A stretch of DNA of 64,000 nt from Planctomycetota bacterium. GTDB taxonomy: Bacteria > Planctomycetota > Phycisphaerae > Phycisphaerales > UBA1924. Every line of letters starts with the position of its first letter. The stretch's first letter is position 1. The position numbers and the translations under genes are program-made. The stretch is from contig JAFLCN010000016.1 of the NCBI GenBank assembly GCA_017303555.1, positions 1 through 64,000 of the forward strand. The letters are read 5' to 3'. Shown here piece after piece: positions 17,698-27,323 of this stretch. The notes beneath the pieces are model-generated. The model saw only the letters and a list, made by a program, of their open reading frames with translations, was not told where the DNA came from and did no database searches.

Positions 17698-19341
17698 TCA
17701 GTCGCGATCCCGGAACTGACCCTCGCCCGTGTAATTCGGCGATTCCTTCGTGATCCTGATGTCGTGGGGGTGGTTTTCCACCACCGTGGCGCTACTCACG
17801 CGGCAGAAACGCGCATTCTGCCTCAATTCCTCGATAGTCCGGCAGCCGCAGTACCCCAGGCTGCTCCGGAGCCCGCCGACGAGCTGGTAGACAAACTCCG
17901 CCAGCGAACCCCTGTACGGCACCAGTCCCTCGACACCTTCCGGCACGAATTTCATCCGCACCTTGCCATCGTCATCGAGCTTTTCCGACTGGCGATACCG
18001 ATCCGCGCTGCCCGCGCTCATGGCGCCCTCGCTGCCCATCCCCCGATACGTCTTGTAGCGCCGCCCCCCGCTGATGACCGCTTCACCCGGAGATTCATCA
18101 AGTCCGGCGAAGAGCGATCCCATCATGACGCAGTTCGCGCCCGCAGCGAGCGCCTTCGGGATGTCGCCGGAGTGCCGGATGCCGCCGTCGGCGATCACCG
18201 GGACTGACTTGTCGGCCGCCTGCGCGCCGCTGACGGCGTTCATGATGGCCGTGATCTGCGGCACGCCCACGCCCGTGACAACGCGCGTCGTGCAGATCGA
18301 ACCGGGCCCGATGCCGACCTTGATCGCGTCCGCACCGGCTTCGATCAGATCGATCGCCGCTTCACGCGTTGCGATGTTTCCGACAATCACCGGCACGTTT
18401 GCTTTCTTCTTCACATCGCGAAGCGTCCGGAGCACGTTCTCGCTGTGCCCGTGCGCCGTGTCGATGACGACGACATCGACTTCCGCCGCCAGCAGTTGCT
18501 CCAGCCGATCGAACTGGCCGACACCCATTGCCGCGCCGCAGAGCAGTCGCCCGCGTGCATCGGTGTTCGCGTTGGGGAAACGGCTGAGCCGCTCGATATC
18601 CCGCATGGTGATCAGGCCGCGCAGGTTGCCCTGCGCATCGACCAGCAGCAGCTTCTCGACTTTATTCTTGCTGAGCACGACTTCTGATTGCTCGAGCGTG
18701 GTGCCCTGTGCCGCGGTGATCAGCCCTTCGTGCGTCATGACGTCGCGCACCAGCGTCGTCGGTTCTTCGACAAACTTCAGATCGCGCCGGGTCAGGATGC
18801 CGAGCACCTTGCCCTTGCCGCGCGGATTCGTCGCACCGTCTTCGGTCACCGGAAATCCGCTGACGTTGTGCGCCCGCATCAGTTCCTTGGCGCGGCTCAC
18901 GGTATCGGTCGGTCCGAGAGTCAGCGGATCGGTGATGATCCCGTTCGCGCTGCGCTTCACCTTCGCGACTTCGCGGGCCTGCGCTTCGGCGGAAAGGTTC
19001 TTGTGGATGATGCCGATGCCGCCCTCTTGCGCGAGCGCGATGGCGAGCGAATGCTCGGTCACGGTGTCCATCGGGGCCGAGACAAGCGGGATCTTGAGCG
19101 TCAGCGTCCGCGTGAGCCTTGCCCGCGTGTCCGCCTCGGCCGGCATGACCGCCGACAAGCGGGGCAGCAAAAGCACGTCATCGAACGTGATGCCGTCGTA
19201 CACGATTTTGTTGAAAGGGTCGAGCTCGGTCCGATCCGCGCCGGATTCCGGTTTCGGGGCATTCCCCGTCCGTCCCGAGGCGTCGGACGCCATCTTGGAT
19301 CCCTGCGAAACGGGCCGCACCGCATCTGCTTTGGGCAACAT
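17698..19341 (-). CDS. guaB: Inosine-5'-monophosphate dehydrogenase
   Basis: Converts IMP to XMP with NAD, the committed step of guanine nucleotide synthesis. 547 aa; the extra N-terminal 40 residues are low in complexity. The barrel starts at [15 protein letters not shown], two CBS domains follow (from about residue 130), and the catalytic loop is [15 protein letters not shown] with its cysteine. [18 protein letters not shown] marks the flap. An alternative start at 19293 has AGGGA upstream and would remove 16 residues. It diverges from the glycogen debranching gene. Confidence 0.96.
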   Translation of the reverse strand: MLPKADAVRPVSQGSKMASDASGRTGNAPKPESGADRTELDPFNKIVYDGITFDDVLLLPRLSAVMPAEADTRARLTRTLTLKIPLVSAPMDTVTEHSLAIALAQEGGIGIIHKNLSAEAQAREVAKVKRSANGIITDPLTLGPTDTVSRAKELMRAHNVSGFPVTEDGATNPRGKGKVLGILTRRDLKFVEEPTTLVRDVMTHEGLITAAQGTTLEQSEVVLSKNKVEKLLLVDAQGNLRGLITMRDIERLSRFPNANTDARGRLLCGAAMGVGQFDRLEQLLAAEVDVVVIDTAHGHSENVLRTLRDVKKKANVPVIVGNIATREAAIDLIEAGADAIKVGIGPGSICTTRVVTGVGVPQITAIMNAVSGAQAADKSVPVIADGGIRHSGDIPKALAAGANCVMMGSLFAGLDESPGEAVISGGRRYKTYRGMGSEGAMSAGSADRYRQSEKLDDDGKVRMKFVPEGVEGLVPYRGSLAEFVYQLVGGLRSSLGYCGCRTIEELRQNARFCRVSSATVVENHPHDIRITKESPNYTGEGQFRDRD

Positions 19342-19460
19342 GGATGAGCGTTGGGGGCGACTTTCGCCGGGTCAAGCCCGAGCCGATTTTCGCCCGGCGG
19401 CATCACAAGATTCTGCGTGTTCTTCACAAACGATGGGGTCCGTCACCCGTTTCCGTTCGC

Positions 19461-19466
19461 TAACCT
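19461..19466 (+). promoter_or_regulatory. TANNNT element before the gene at 19479
   Basis: TAACCT ends 12 nt before the ATG at 19479, somewhat farther than in the other cases. Confidence 0.3.
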
Positions 19467-19478
19467 TGCCGCGCCGCC

Positions 19479-21707
19479 ATGCCCATTCCCACCTTCAAAG
19501 TTGATCTCTCCAATTCTGGTGATGCGCCCGGCCACGCGGGCCTCGAAGCTCCGCTTCGGCGCGAGTGGTTTCTGACCAACGGACTCGGAGGCTTCGCGAG
19601 CGGCACGCCCGTCGCCGTGCCGCAGCGCCGGTACCACGCCTGGCTCATCGGCGCCATGCAGCCGCCGGTCGGGCGGGTCGTCGCGCTGAACTCGATGATC
19701 GAGACGGTTGTGCTTCGGGCAACCGACGCCGCCAAGGCCGGGGGCGAGCAGCGGCTCGACTTTTCGTCGTTCATGTTCCCGGGAAACCCCGTGCCCGGAC
19801 GCATGGGGGAAGCCGCCTTGTCGGCGACGGTTCTCAACCCCGCCGGATACTCGTATCTGCGCCGCTTTGAGAAGGATGTTTCGTGCCGCTGGTTCTATCA
19901 GTGCGGCCCGGTCGATTTCGTCCGCGAGCTCACGCTTGTGCGTCACCAGAACGCCGCGGTGATCCGCTACCGAGTCCGTTCTTCCCGACATCCGGCCCGG
20001 CTCGAAGTCCGTCCGCTCGCCGCGCTCCGCGACTTTCATGAGCTTGTGCGATTCTCCGATCGCCGGGGCGATTACAGCGTGCTCGCGGGCGCATCTTCCT
20101 GTGATGTGAGCGCGCGGGGCAACCGGTTGACGCTCGAAGCCGTCAACGGCTCTTTCGTTCAGGATCGCAACTGGTGGTACAACTTTCGCTACGAGCGCGA
20201 CGCCGAACGGGGCCAGGATTGCCTCGAAGACCTCTTCACGCCGGGTGTCTTCTCGTGGAATGTCGAGCCGGGCCGTGAGCAAGCGTTCGAGATTGTCGCG
20301 CGGGTCGCACCGGTCACGGTTCGTCCGGCGCGGGCAACGTTCACCTTCGACGGCGCTGCGGATGCCGAGCGCCGCAGGCTCGGCGAGCTCGCCGCCGCGG
20401 CCTCCCCGGCCGGCGGGAACGCAAAGGTATCGGCGCCCGAAGCGGATGCGATCGCGACGCTGACGCAGGCGGCGGACCAGTTCGTTGTTCGGCGCGTTCG
20501 CGTTGCCGGCGCGGGCGCACGTGCGATGGCAGGCGTGGCTCCTTCGGGGCAGGCCGTTCCCGAGGAATCGTCGGTGATCGCCGGCTATCCGTGGTTCAGC
20601 GATTGGGGTCGCGACACGATGATCTCGCTCCCCGGGCTGTTCGTCGCGACCGGACGCTTCGACGAGGCCAAGCGGGTGCTCGAAGCCTTTGCCAATCTCA
20701 CCCGGCGCGGGCTGGTCCCCAACTGCTTCGACAACGGCAGCGGCGAGCCCGAATACAACACCGTCGATGCCTCGCTCTGGTTCCTGAATGCCGCGAGAGC
20801 GCTCCAACTGGCGTGCGAAAAGCAGAAGCTTCCCGACCCCGCACCGGAGAACTCGCCGGTGCGCCGCGCCTGCCTCGCGATTCTCGAGGCGTATCAGTCG
20901 GGAACCGATTTCAACATCCGCATGGACCCGCGTGACAGCCTGATCACCGCGGGCGATGTCGGAACACAGCTCACCTGGATGGACGCCAAGCGCGACGGCG
21001 TGGTCTTCACGCCCCGCCACGGCAAGCCCGTCGAGATCAACGCGCTTTGGTATTCCGGGCTGCTGCAAGTCGCCGACATGATCGACAAGGACCGGCCCAA
21101 GACCGCCCGTGAACTGCGACAGATCGCCGAGCGCGCCGGGCGCAGCTTCCGCGAGCAGTTCTGGAATCCGGCCGGATACCTGTTCGATGTGCTCACGCCC
21201 GGTGCCGCGGGGTATGTGGCGAACGATCAGATCCGGCCCAACCAGGTCTTCGCGTGCAGCCTTCCCTACTCACCGCTCGACAAGAGCCAGCGCGACTCGG
21301 TTCTCGCCGTTGTCCGCCAGCACCTGCTCACCAACCGGGGCCTGCGCACGCTCAGCCCGCACGATCCGCACTACATCGGCCGATTCGAGGGTCCGCTCTT
21401 CGAACGCGATCGCGCGTACCACAACGGCACGGTCTGGCCGTGGCTGCTCGGCCCGTTCGCGGAAGCGATTCTGCGCTCGGGCGGCTTCTCCGCGACCGCG
21501 AAGGCGGAAGCACGAAAAGTCGTGCAGCCGCTCATCGACATGATCAGTCCCGCGAATGGTGGGGGGCCATCGCTCGGCGAGATCCCGGAGATCTACGACG
21601 GCGATGATGCACCCGATTCGCCGCGCCGGCCGGACGGCTGCTTCGCGCAGGCGTGGAGCGTGGCCGAATGTCTGCGTGTCTGGATGCTCGCCAGGGCCGA
21701 CGCATAG
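19479..21707 (+). CDS. Glycogen debranching enzyme (amylo-alpha-1,6-glucosidase)
   Basis: 742 aa. The N-terminal beta-sandwich domain (GDE_N type) starts [20 protein letters not shown] at about residue 30. The C-terminal (alpha/alpha)6 barrel of the amylo-alpha-1,6-glucosidase family includes [18 protein letters not shown] at about residue 370, [13 protein letters not shown], and [17 protein letters not shown] near residue 650. It removes alpha-1,6 branches of glycogen or limit dextrins in the cytoplasm. No signal peptide, no Shine-Dalgarno site. No other glycogen gene is adjacent. Confidence 0.93.
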   Translation: MPIPTFKVDLSNSGDAPGHAGLEAPLRREWFLTNGLGGFASGTPVAVPQRRYHAWLIGAMQPPVGRVVALNSMIETVVLRATDAAKAGGEQRLDFSSFMFPGNPVPGRMGEAALSATVLNPAGYSYLRRFEKDVSCRWFYQCGPVDFVRELTLVRHQNAAVIRYRVRSSRHPARLEVRPLAALRDFHELVRFSDRRGDYSVLAGASSCDVSARGNRLTLEAVNGSFVQDRNWWYNFRYERDAERGQDCLEDLFTPGVFSWNVEPGREQAFEIVARVAPVTVRPARATFTFDGAADAERRRLGELAAAASPAGGNAKVSAPEADAIATLTQAADQFVVRRVRVAGAGARAMAGVAPSGQAVPEESSVIAGYPWFSDWGRDTMISLPGLFVATGRFDEAKRVLEAFANLTRRGLVPNCFDNGSGEPEYNTVDASLWFLNAARALQLACEKQKLPDPAPENSPVRRACLAILEAYQSGTDFNIRMDPRDSLITAGDVGTQLTWMDAKRDGVVFTPRHGKPVEINALWYSGLLQVADMIDKDRPKTARELRQIAERAGRSFREQFWNPAGYLFDVLTPGAAGYVANDQIRPNQVFACSLPYSPLDKSQRDSVLAVVRQHLLTNRGLRTLSPHDPHYIGRFEGPLFERDRAYHNGTVWPWLLGPFAEAILRSGGFSATAKAEARKVVQPLIDMISPANGGGPSLGEIPEIYDGDDAPDSPRRPDGCFAQAWSVAECLRVWMLARADA

Positions 21708-21710
21708 CGC

Positions 21711-21959
21711 TCAGCAGGATTTCTTGCCGTCCGCCTTTTCGCCCGCGGCCATCAGGCGCTCGCCCTGCTCCGCCGTCATGGTCCCCTCCGCGATGTACGC
21801 CGCGATCTCGCGCCGCGATTCCTCGCGCTGACGGGTCGCCTTCGCGTCCTTCACGCCGTTCACCACGATCGAGATGAACCATCCGGTGCAGCCGAACACG
21901 ATCCCGAGAATCGGGATCACGATCGCCATGTCTTCGCCCAGGGTTGTCACCGGCATCAT
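21711..21959 (-). CDS. Small membrane protein with a SHOCT-like tail (copy 2)
   Basis: 82 aa: one membrane helix (MAIVIPILGIVFGCTGWFIS) followed by a basic linker and a C-terminal motif RREIAAYIAEGTMTAEQGER, shared with the gene just upstream (21997-22251). The motif resembles short helical SHOCT-type oligomerisation tails seen on small bacterial membrane proteins. GGGAG lies 8 nt before the ATG at 21959. Convergent with the debranching gene (3 bp apart). The pair is probably one transcript. Confidence 0.75.
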   Translation of the reverse strand: MMPVTTLGEDMAIVIPILGIVFGCTGWFISIVVNGVKDAKATRQREESRREIAAYIAEGTMTAEQGERLMAAGEKADGKKSC

Positions 21960-21996
21960 GTTCAATACTCCCGATTCACTGCCAACTCGCAAACCC

Positions 21997-22251
21997 TCAG
22001 CAAATGCTTCCGCCTTTTCCGGCCTTCATCAGTTTCTCGCCCTGTTCGGGGCTCATGCTGCCTTCAGCGATAAACGCCGCGATCTCGCGACGGGTCCGTT
22101 CCTTCGCCACTCCCTTGATCGCGCTGGCCGTGTGCTTGGCGATGCTGCACACCACAATCCCGCCCACCACCAGCAGCCACGGAAAATAACCCTTCTCCAT
22201 GACCTGATTCAAGAAGTTCCCGGCATCGGCTTGTGCAAGAAGCGTCATCAT
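21997..22251 (-). CDS. Small membrane protein with a SHOCT-like tail (copy 1)
   Basis: 84 aa: one membrane helix (WLLVVGGIVVCSIAKHTASA) and the C-terminal motif RREIAAFIAEGSMSPEQGEK, which matches the neighbouring paralogue at almost every position, while the N-terminal halves have diverged. The first ATG (22260) overlaps a TAGGAT hexamer; that hexamer ends 7 nt before the ATG at 22251, so 22251 is preferred as a leaderless start. Confidence 0.72.
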   Translation of the reverse strand: MMTLLAQADAGNFLNQVMEKGYFPWLLVVGGIVVCSIAKHTASAIKGVAKERTRREIAAFIAEGSMSPEQGEKLMKAGKGGSIC

Positions 22252-22258
22252 GCTGAAC

Positions 22259-22264
22259 ATCCTA
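22259..22264 (-). promoter_or_regulatory. TANNNT element before the gene starting at 22251
   Basis: TAGGAT on the minus strand ends 7 nt before the ATG at 22251. Confidence 0.4.
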
Positions 22265-22357
22265 CCTGTCGCCGGAAGTGGCGCCGAAGCGGGGGTCGGA
22301 ACTGATCCGCCGCACCCCTTCTTCGGAGTCGCCCGCCAAGGATTTCAGTCTGCACCC

Positions 22358-23167
22358 ATGAACCCGACCGTCCCGCCCAAATCCCCCGAATTCGCCTCCG
22401 AAAGCCGCGTCGTGGCCAGTCTTCTTGCGTCGTATGGGCAAGGCTGGTTCCCCATGGCCCACCCAAACCGCTTGGGGGGCAATGGCGAGCCGGAGATCGA
22501 ATGGGTTCAGCCCCGTCATCGGGCGATCATCCCTCTCGACGACCGCTTCCACATCCCAAAGTCCCTCGCCCAACGAGTTCGTTCCGGCCGTTTCACGATT
22601 ACCACCGACACGGCTTTCGAGTCGGTCATCCGAGCCTGCGCCGGCGTGCCGCGGCGAGACGGCTTCGGCGAAGATGCCGGCCCGACTTGGCTGGCCCCCG
22701 AGATCATCAACGCCTTCCTGCTCCTTCACAAACACGGACACGCCCACAGCATCGAAGCCTGGCTCCCTTTCTCAGAGACCGTTCTGCCCGCCAAGCGGCT
22801 CGCCACCGGCTCCAATTCAGGGAACGGGGGCCACCTCCGCACCGCCGTCGCAACCGATTCCCCGTCTTCCACGCCCCGCGTTCTCGTCGGGGGCCTCTAC
22901 GGCCTCGCCCTCGGCAAAGTCTTCTGCGGCGAATCCATGTTTCACGCTTCAGACCTCGGCGGCACCGACGCCAGCAAAGTCTGCCTCGTCCACCTCGTTC
23001 GTCACCTGCGAGCCCGAGGATTCGAACTGCTCGATGCCCAGCTCGCCAACCCGCACACGGCGCAGTTCGGGATGTACGAAATGCCCCGAGAGGAATACCT
23101 CGCGAAACTCGGCGTGCTTTCGCCAACTCCGGTGATCTGGGCCCCCTTCAACCCGATACCAATGTGA
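22358..23167 (+). CDS. aat: Leucyl/phenylalanyl-tRNA--protein transferase
   Basis: Adds Leu or Phe from tRNA to proteins with N-terminal Arg/Lys, marking them for ClpS/ClpAP. 269 aa, against about 230 usually. GQGWFPMAHP corresponds to the family's GxFPM, and LVGGLYGLALGKVFCGESMF is the diagnostic core. The extra length comes from a low-complexity insertion of about 30 residues just before LVGGLYG (RLATGSNSGNGG and following). The C-terminal HTAQFGMYEMPREEYLAKL is a variant of the usual HLxSLGA segment. Possible weak Shine-Dalgarno AAGGA 14 nt upstream. Confidence 0.9.
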   Translation: MNPTVPPKSPEFASESRVVASLLASYGQGWFPMAHPNRLGGNGEPEIEWVQPRHRAIIPLDDRFHIPKSLAQRVRSGRFTITTDTAFESVIRACAGVPRRDGFGEDAGPTWLAPEIINAFLLLHKHGHAHSIEAWLPFSETVLPAKRLATGSNSGNGGHLRTAVATDSPSSTPRVLVGGLYGLALGKVFCGESMFHASDLGGTDASKVCLVHLVRHLRARGFELLDAQLANPHTAQFGMYEMPREEYLAKLGVLSPTPVIWAPFNPIPM

Positions 23168-23189
23168 ATGGATCGATCCGCCAATCCCG

Positions 23190-23195
23190 TACCAT
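23190..23195 (+). promoter_or_regulatory. TANNNT element that places the thrC start
   Basis: TACCAT ends 5 nt before the ATG at 23201. It lies downstream of the alternative ATG at 23168 and therefore favours the shorter protein. Confidence 0.45.
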
Positions 23196-23200
23196 CCGGC

Positions 23201-24694
23201 ATGTCCGCTTCGACACCAACTCCGGCACACGCCTTCCAGCGCTGCATCAACCCGCGATGCGCCGCCGAATTCCCCGTCCAGCAGGTCCTTGTCGCCTGCC
23301 CGAAGTGCCACTCGCTGCTTGATGTGATTTATCACCGCTCACGCACAAGCGAGCTTGATTTCTCGCTGTTTACCAGCCGCTCCCTCACCACCGGCCCGCG
23401 ATCTGCCGCGGGTGTCACGATCGGCCAGGGTTCCACCGCCGCGGCACTCGATTTCTCCGGCGTCTGGCGCTTCCGCGAACTGCTCCCCTTCTTCCGGCGC
23501 GAAAGCGAAATCGTCACCATCGGCGAAGGCCGCACGAACCTGCAGCGAGCCGATCAGCTCGCTCGAACCATCGGCTTTGATGTGCCCACCGGTGCCGGCG
23601 CGAGCGGGCCGCTCTATCTCCAGTACGAAGGCTTCAACCCCAGCGGCAGCTTCAAGGACAACGGCATGTCCGCCGGTTTCACGCACGCGGCGATGGTGGG
23701 GGCGACCAGTGTTGCCTGTGCATCAACCGGCAACACCAGCGCGAGCCTCGCGGTGTACGGCGCGCTCACCGGCGTGAAGTGCTACGTCTTCATCGGTGAT
23801 GGCAAGATCGCCTACGGCAAGTTGTCGCAGGCGCTCGATTACGGCGCGATCACGCTCCAAATCGCCGGCGATTTCGATGCGTGTCTGGCCCGCATCAAGC
23901 ACATTGCTGAGAACATGCCGCAGGCGGGCGTGTACCTGATGAACTCGGTCAACCCCTTCCGGCTCGAAGGGCAGAAGACGATCATGTACCGCGTGCTCGA
24001 AGGGCTTGATTGGAAAGTGCCGGATTGGATCATCGTGCCGGGCGGAAATCTCGGGAACTGCTCGGCGTTCGGCAAGGCGTATATCGAGCTCTTTGAGATG
24101 GGTTTGATCAGCAAAGTGCCGCGGCTGGCGATCATTCAGGCCAGGGGCGCCCGCACGCTCGACCGCGTGGTGAACGAACAGGGCGTGAAATGGTCGAAGT
24201 CCGGCGAAGGCTCTTTGATGTCTGGTGAGTACGATCGCGCGAAAGTGGACGCCGAGTATTTGCGGATGGATGCCGCGAACGAGCGTGCAAGCACCGTCGC
24301 CACCGCGATCGAGATCAATCGCCCAGTGAATCTTCCCAAGGCGCTGCGAGCGCTGCACGCGATGAACGGCGTCGTGCGCTCTGTCTCCGATGCCGAGATT
24401 CTAGAGCACAAAGCGCTCGTCGGCCGCACCGGCTTCGGCTGTGAACCCGCGAGCGCGGCATCTGTCGCCGGCGCCCGCCAACTGCTCAAAGAGGGCATCA
24501 TCAAGCCGCACGAAACGGTGGTGTGCATTCTCACCGGTCACCAGCTCAAAGACCCTGACGCGACTGTGTACTACCACATGGAACCGGAGAAGCAGAAGGG
24601 TGACAGCAAGCCGGAAGGCCGCTTCGCGAATCGGCCAATCCGAGTCGCGGATGAACTTTCTGCAATTCTCAAGGCGATGGGCATATCGGCGTAG
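23201..24694 (+). CDS. thrC: Threonine synthase
   Basis: PLP enzyme converting O-phosphohomoserine to threonine. 497 aa. An N-terminal zinc-ribbon-like piece (CINPRC ... CPKC, about residues 15-36) precedes the fold-type II core. The PLP lysine is in [11 protein letters not shown] near residue 151, with [15 protein letters not shown] and the phosphate-binding [14 protein letters not shown]. The ATG at 23201 has TACCAT 5 nt upstream and no Shine-Dalgarno site; an in-frame ATG at 23168 would start 1 bp after aat ends. No hom or thrB nearby. Confidence 0.93.
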   Translation: MSASTPTPAHAFQRCINPRCAAEFPVQQVLVACPKCHSLLDVIYHRSRTSELDFSLFTSRSLTTGPRSAAGVTIGQGSTAAALDFSGVWRFRELLPFFRRESEIVTIGEGRTNLQRADQLARTIGFDVPTGAGASGPLYLQYEGFNPSGSFKDNGMSAGFTHAAMVGATSVACASTGNTSASLAVYGALTGVKCYVFIGDGKIAYGKLSQALDYGAITLQIAGDFDACLARIKHIAENMPQAGVYLMNSVNPFRLEGQKTIMYRVLEGLDWKVPDWIIVPGGNLGNCSAFGKAYIELFEMGLISKVPRLAIIQARGARTLDRVVNEQGVKWSKSGEGSLMSGEYDRAKVDAEYLRMDAANERASTVATAIEINRPVNLPKALRALHAMNGVVRSVSDAEILEHKALVGRTGFGCEPASAASVAGARQLLKEGIIKPHETVVCILTGHQLKDPDATVYYHMEPEKQKGDSKPEGRFANRPIRVADELSAILKAMGISA

Positions 24695-24709
24695 CAGGAT
24701 TTCACTTAA

Positions 24710-24740
24710 TGCCTTGATGCCTCCTGCCTCGATGCCTTCC
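24710..24740. repeat. Degenerate repeat (TGCCT type), 7-8 bp period
   Basis: TGCC begins at 24710, 24718, 24725 and 24733 (steps 8, 7, 8), with units like TGCCTTGA, TGCCTCC and TGCCTCGA. It fills the gap between thrC and the next gene and ends just before its TANNNT element. Confidence 0.65.
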
Positions 24741-24742
24741 TC

Positions 24743-24748
24743 TAAGAT
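24743..24748 (+). promoter_or_regulatory. TANNNT element before the gene at 24755
   Basis: TAAGAT ends 6 nt before the ATG at 24755; no Shine-Dalgarno site. Confidence 0.45.
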
Positions 24749-24754
24749 CCATCA

Positions 24755-25639
24755 ATGCGTTACCGCCTCCTCGCCCTCGACCTCGACGGCACGCTCTTCA
24801 ATCCCGAAAGCATCGTTCCGCCCGCCAACATCGAAGCGGTCGATCGCGCGCGTGCCGCTGGCCTCCGAGTCATTGTCTGCACGGGCCGAGGCCTGCTCGA
24901 ATGCGTCGGCGGGCTTGAAGCTATCAACCAGCGTGATCCTGTGGTCGTCGCTGGCGGCGCGATCATCGCCGACCCGGTTACCCGCACCACAATCCACCGC
25001 TTCAACATCCATCAGAGCCTCGTGCACAACGCCGTCGAGATCATCCTCGCCAGCAAGCACGCAGCGCTCGTGCTGAAAGACCCGCTGCAGGCCGGGTTCG
25101 ATTATCTCGTCGTCAATCCCGAGGGTTGCCCGCTCGATCCCGTTTCGCAGTGGTGGTTCTCCAAGATGAACGTCGAGGTGCGCTACACCGAGAGCCTCGC
25201 GAACGACCCGTGCCCGCTCGCGACCGTCCGAATCGGCGCCTGCGGACGCGGCCACGTTCTCGATGGACCGAAGCGCCAGTTGATCGCAGCGCTCGGAGAT
25301 CAGGCCGTCATCCACAATTTCCCGGCGGTTGTCGCCCCAGAACACGCCCGCGGCGTCGCCAAAGGCGAGACCCTCAACATCCTCGAGATATTCGATCGCG
25401 ACGCGACCAAGTGGTCCGCGATTTCCTATCTCGCCCGCGAATGGATCATCTCGCCCGCCGAAATCGTGGCGATCGGCGACGAGATCAATGACATCTCGAT
25501 GATCGAGGGTGCCGGCCTCGGAATCGCCATGGGCAACGCGATTCCCGCAACCAAAGCCGCGGCAAAGCGGATCACGCTCTCGAATGCCGAGTGCGGCGTT
25601 GCCCACGCGATCGATCGCGTGCTCGCCGCCGAATGGTGA
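24755..25639 (+). CDS. HAD-superfamily hydrolase, Cof type
   Basis: 294 aa. HAD motif I is LLALDLDGTLFNP (nucleophile and acid Asp), motif II is VIVCTGR, and motif IV is VAIGDEINDISMIEGAG with GIAMGNA. The large cap domain between motifs II and IV is of Cof/SupH type, which dephosphorylates sugar phosphates or nucleotides. The substrate is unknown. Leaderless-type start with TAAGAT 6 nt upstream. Tail-to-tail with the DMP19-like gene, 1 bp apart. Confidence 0.9.
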   Translation: MRYRLLALDLDGTLFNPESIVPPANIEAVDRARAAGLRVIVCTGRGLLECVGGLEAINQRDPVVVAGGAIIADPVTRTTIHRFNIHQSLVHNAVEIILASKHAALVLKDPLQAGFDYLVVNPEGCPLDPVSQWWFSKMNVEVRYTESLANDPCPLATVRIGACGRGHVLDGPKRQLIAALGDQAVIHNFPAVVAPEHARGVAKGETLNILEIFDRDATKWSAISYLAREWIISPAEIVAIGDEINDISMIEGAGLGIAMGNAIPATKAAAKRITLSNAECGVAHAIDRVLAAEW

Positions 25640-25640
25640 A

Positions 25641-26111
25641 CTATTTGTTCAGCACAATCCCGAACGACACCGAGTGCTGCTTCATGTAGTCGTATTTCTT
25701 CGTGGATGTATCGATACCCGAGATCGCTGCCCAGGCCTTGTCAACCGCGGCATAGCCCGATTTGATGTGCTCTTCCGACATCGTCACGAGCGACCCGCTC
25801 GTCATGCTCGCCTTTTCCGACGCAGCCTGCTTTTTCGCAGCCTCCACCGACTGCCTCACCACCTGAGCGTGTTCCTTGGCGCCGATCGCCTCGTAGGCAT
25901 CCGCCGCGATCACGCCGAGTTCCAAGTCCTGATTGAAATAGGCCCGGGAGAACCCGCCTCCCGCGACCTCGTTCTCAAGAACGAACAGCGACGCCATCCG
26001 CTGCTGGTGCTTGTCCATCTTTTTGAAAGCCTCGCTCTCAACGCTCGGCCAACCCCGCTCGGCCAGTAACATTTCGATCCGGTCTTCAAAGAGTGATCGA
26101 TCGGTGGTCAT
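25641..26111 (-). CDS. DMP19/DUF4375-like protein
   Basis: 156 aa, soluble. The segment ENEVAGGGFSRAYFNQD followed by AADAYEAIGAKEHAQVV matches the N-GGF-x-x-Y/F-F-N core of DMP19/DUF4375-type proteins, whose role is not established. The C-terminal third is Lys/Ala-rich and helical. The ATG at 26111 is chosen over an upstream start because the extra residues look non-coding and overlap the rsmA start. It diverges from rsmA, with a 42-bp gap. Confidence 0.72.
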   Translation of the reverse strand: MTTDRSLFEDRIEMLLAERGWPSVESEAFKKMDKHQQRMASLFVLENEVAGGGFSRAYFNQDLELGVIAADAYEAIGAKEHAQVVRQSVEAAKKQAASEKASMTSGSLVTMSEEHIKSGYAAVDKAWAAISGIDTSTKKYDYMKQHSVSFGIVLNK

Positions 26112-26153
26112 AGTGTCTCGTTCTCCGCGCATTGCCGTACAAAGAACCCCAAC

Positions 26154-27119
26154 GTGCCCCAATCCCTCACATCAATCAAAGACCTTCTCGCCGCCCGGGG
26201 CCTCGCCCCCAAAAAGTCCCTCGGCCAGAATTTCCTCGTCGACCACAACCTTATCCGGAAGCTCGTCGATGTTTCCGGTATTCAGGAAAACGAAATCGCC
26301 CTCGAAATCGGCCCCGGCACCGGCGTCCTGACCGACGAACTGCTCTCCCGCAAGATCCGCGTTATCGCCTGTGAACTCGATAACGGTCTTTACACGCTCT
26401 TACAAGATCGCCTCGCCCCCCAGATCGCCAGCGGCCAACTCACCCTCATCCACGGCGACTGCCTCGACGGCAAACGCGCGCTGAACCCCGAACTTCGCGC
26501 GATCCTCTCCGGAGCCCCCTCCCCGAGGGAGGGGGTTGGGGGTGGGCAGATTATCTCGCAGCCGGCGTCGAATTCATCGAGTGCAAACTTCACCGCTGCT
26601 TCTTCCCTTCCCTTCCGCCTCATCGCCAACCTCCCCTACGGCGCAGCAACTCCCCTCATCACCAACCTTCTCCTCGATTACCCAAACTGCACCGGCCAGT
26701 TCGTCACCGTCCAAAAAGAAGTCGCCGATCGCCTCGCCGCCGCGCCCGACACCGCCGATTACGGCCCGCTTTCCGTCATCGCATCCGCAACCGCCCACGT
26801 CGAGAAAATCGCCAAGCTCCCGCCCGAGTGTTTCTGGCCCCGCCCCGACGTCACCAGCGCGATGATCGGAATCCGCCGCCGCCCTGATCCGCTCACTCCC
26901 CGCGCTCACGAACTTGCAGATTTCATCCAAGCTCTCTTCGAGCAACGCCGCAAACAACTCGGAGGCATCCTCCGCGAAAAATTTTCTGTTCGCGAACCAT
27001 TCGCATATCCGCCCGGCGTCACCCCCAAATCGCGGGCCGAGAACCTCTCGCCCCAGCAACTACTTGCGCTCATGATCGCCGTCGAGAGTGGCAAGGATCG
27101 AACCAGCGCGGTATCGTGA
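26154..27119 (+). CDS. rsmA: 16S rRNA dimethyladenosine transferase (KsgA)
   Basis: Dimethylates the two adjacent adenosines of helix 45 in 16S rRNA. 321 aa with a GTG start. LGQNFLVDHN, ALEIGPGTGVLTDEL (SAM motif I), the acidic ACELDNGL, and the catalytic RLIANLPYGAATPLI are all present. Between IHGDCL and NLPY the protein has about 35-40 extra residues (about 115-153). The DNA there contains a perfect 9-bp palindrome with a G-rich flank (26515-26547), typical of intergenic repeats, inserted without breaking the frame. The product should still be active if the loop is tolerated. Confidence 0.93.
   Translation: MPQSLTSIKDLLAARGLAPKKSLGQNFLVDHNLIRKLVDVSGIQENEIALEIGPGTGVLTDELLSRKIRVIACELDNGLYTLLQDRLAPQIASGQLTLIHGDCLDGKRALNPELRAILSGAPSPREGVGGGQIISQPASNSSSANFTAASSLPFRLIANLPYGAATPLITNLLLDYPNCTGQFVTVQKEVADRLAAAPDTADYGPLSVIASATAHVEKIAKLPPECFWPRPDVTSAMIGIRRRPDPLTPRAHELADFIQALFEQRRKQLGGILREKFSVREPFAYPPGVTPKSRAENLSPQQLLALMIAVESGKDRTSAVS
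26515..26547. repeat. Palindromic REP-like element inside rsmA
   Basis: CCCCCTCCC (26515-26523), loop CGA, GGGAGGGGG (26527-26535), then TTGGGGGTGGGC. The sequence looks like C/G-run palindromes found between genes in other genomes, but here it codes for the APSPREGVGGG stretch of RsmA. Confidence 0.7.
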
Positions 27120-27280
27120 ACGAAGATTGGTAGTCCTTCTGCCGCAAGGAACCCGTCTCTTGCTCACCGCCTCGTCGAACCCGACGACCCCTTCCGCGGC
27201 AACCCTCATTCTCAATTCGGCGATCTGTTTCCAAGAGCGGTTCCCGCCGCTCGTTTCGATCGATTGTCGCCCTGTGGCTC

Positions 27281-27312
27281 TCTGCGTGTCTGCTGCTCTG
27301 CCATTCTGCCGC
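27281..27312. repeat. Degenerate octamer repeat (TCTGC type)
   Basis: TCTGC begins at 27281, 27289, 27297 and 27305, an exact 8-bp period: TCTGCGTG, TCTGCTGC, TCTGCCAT, TCTGCCGC. It lies 12 bp before the start of the APH-like gene. It reads like the reverse of the repeats at 15004-15030. Confidence 0.7.
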
Positions 27313-27323
27313 TCTTTCTTCCC

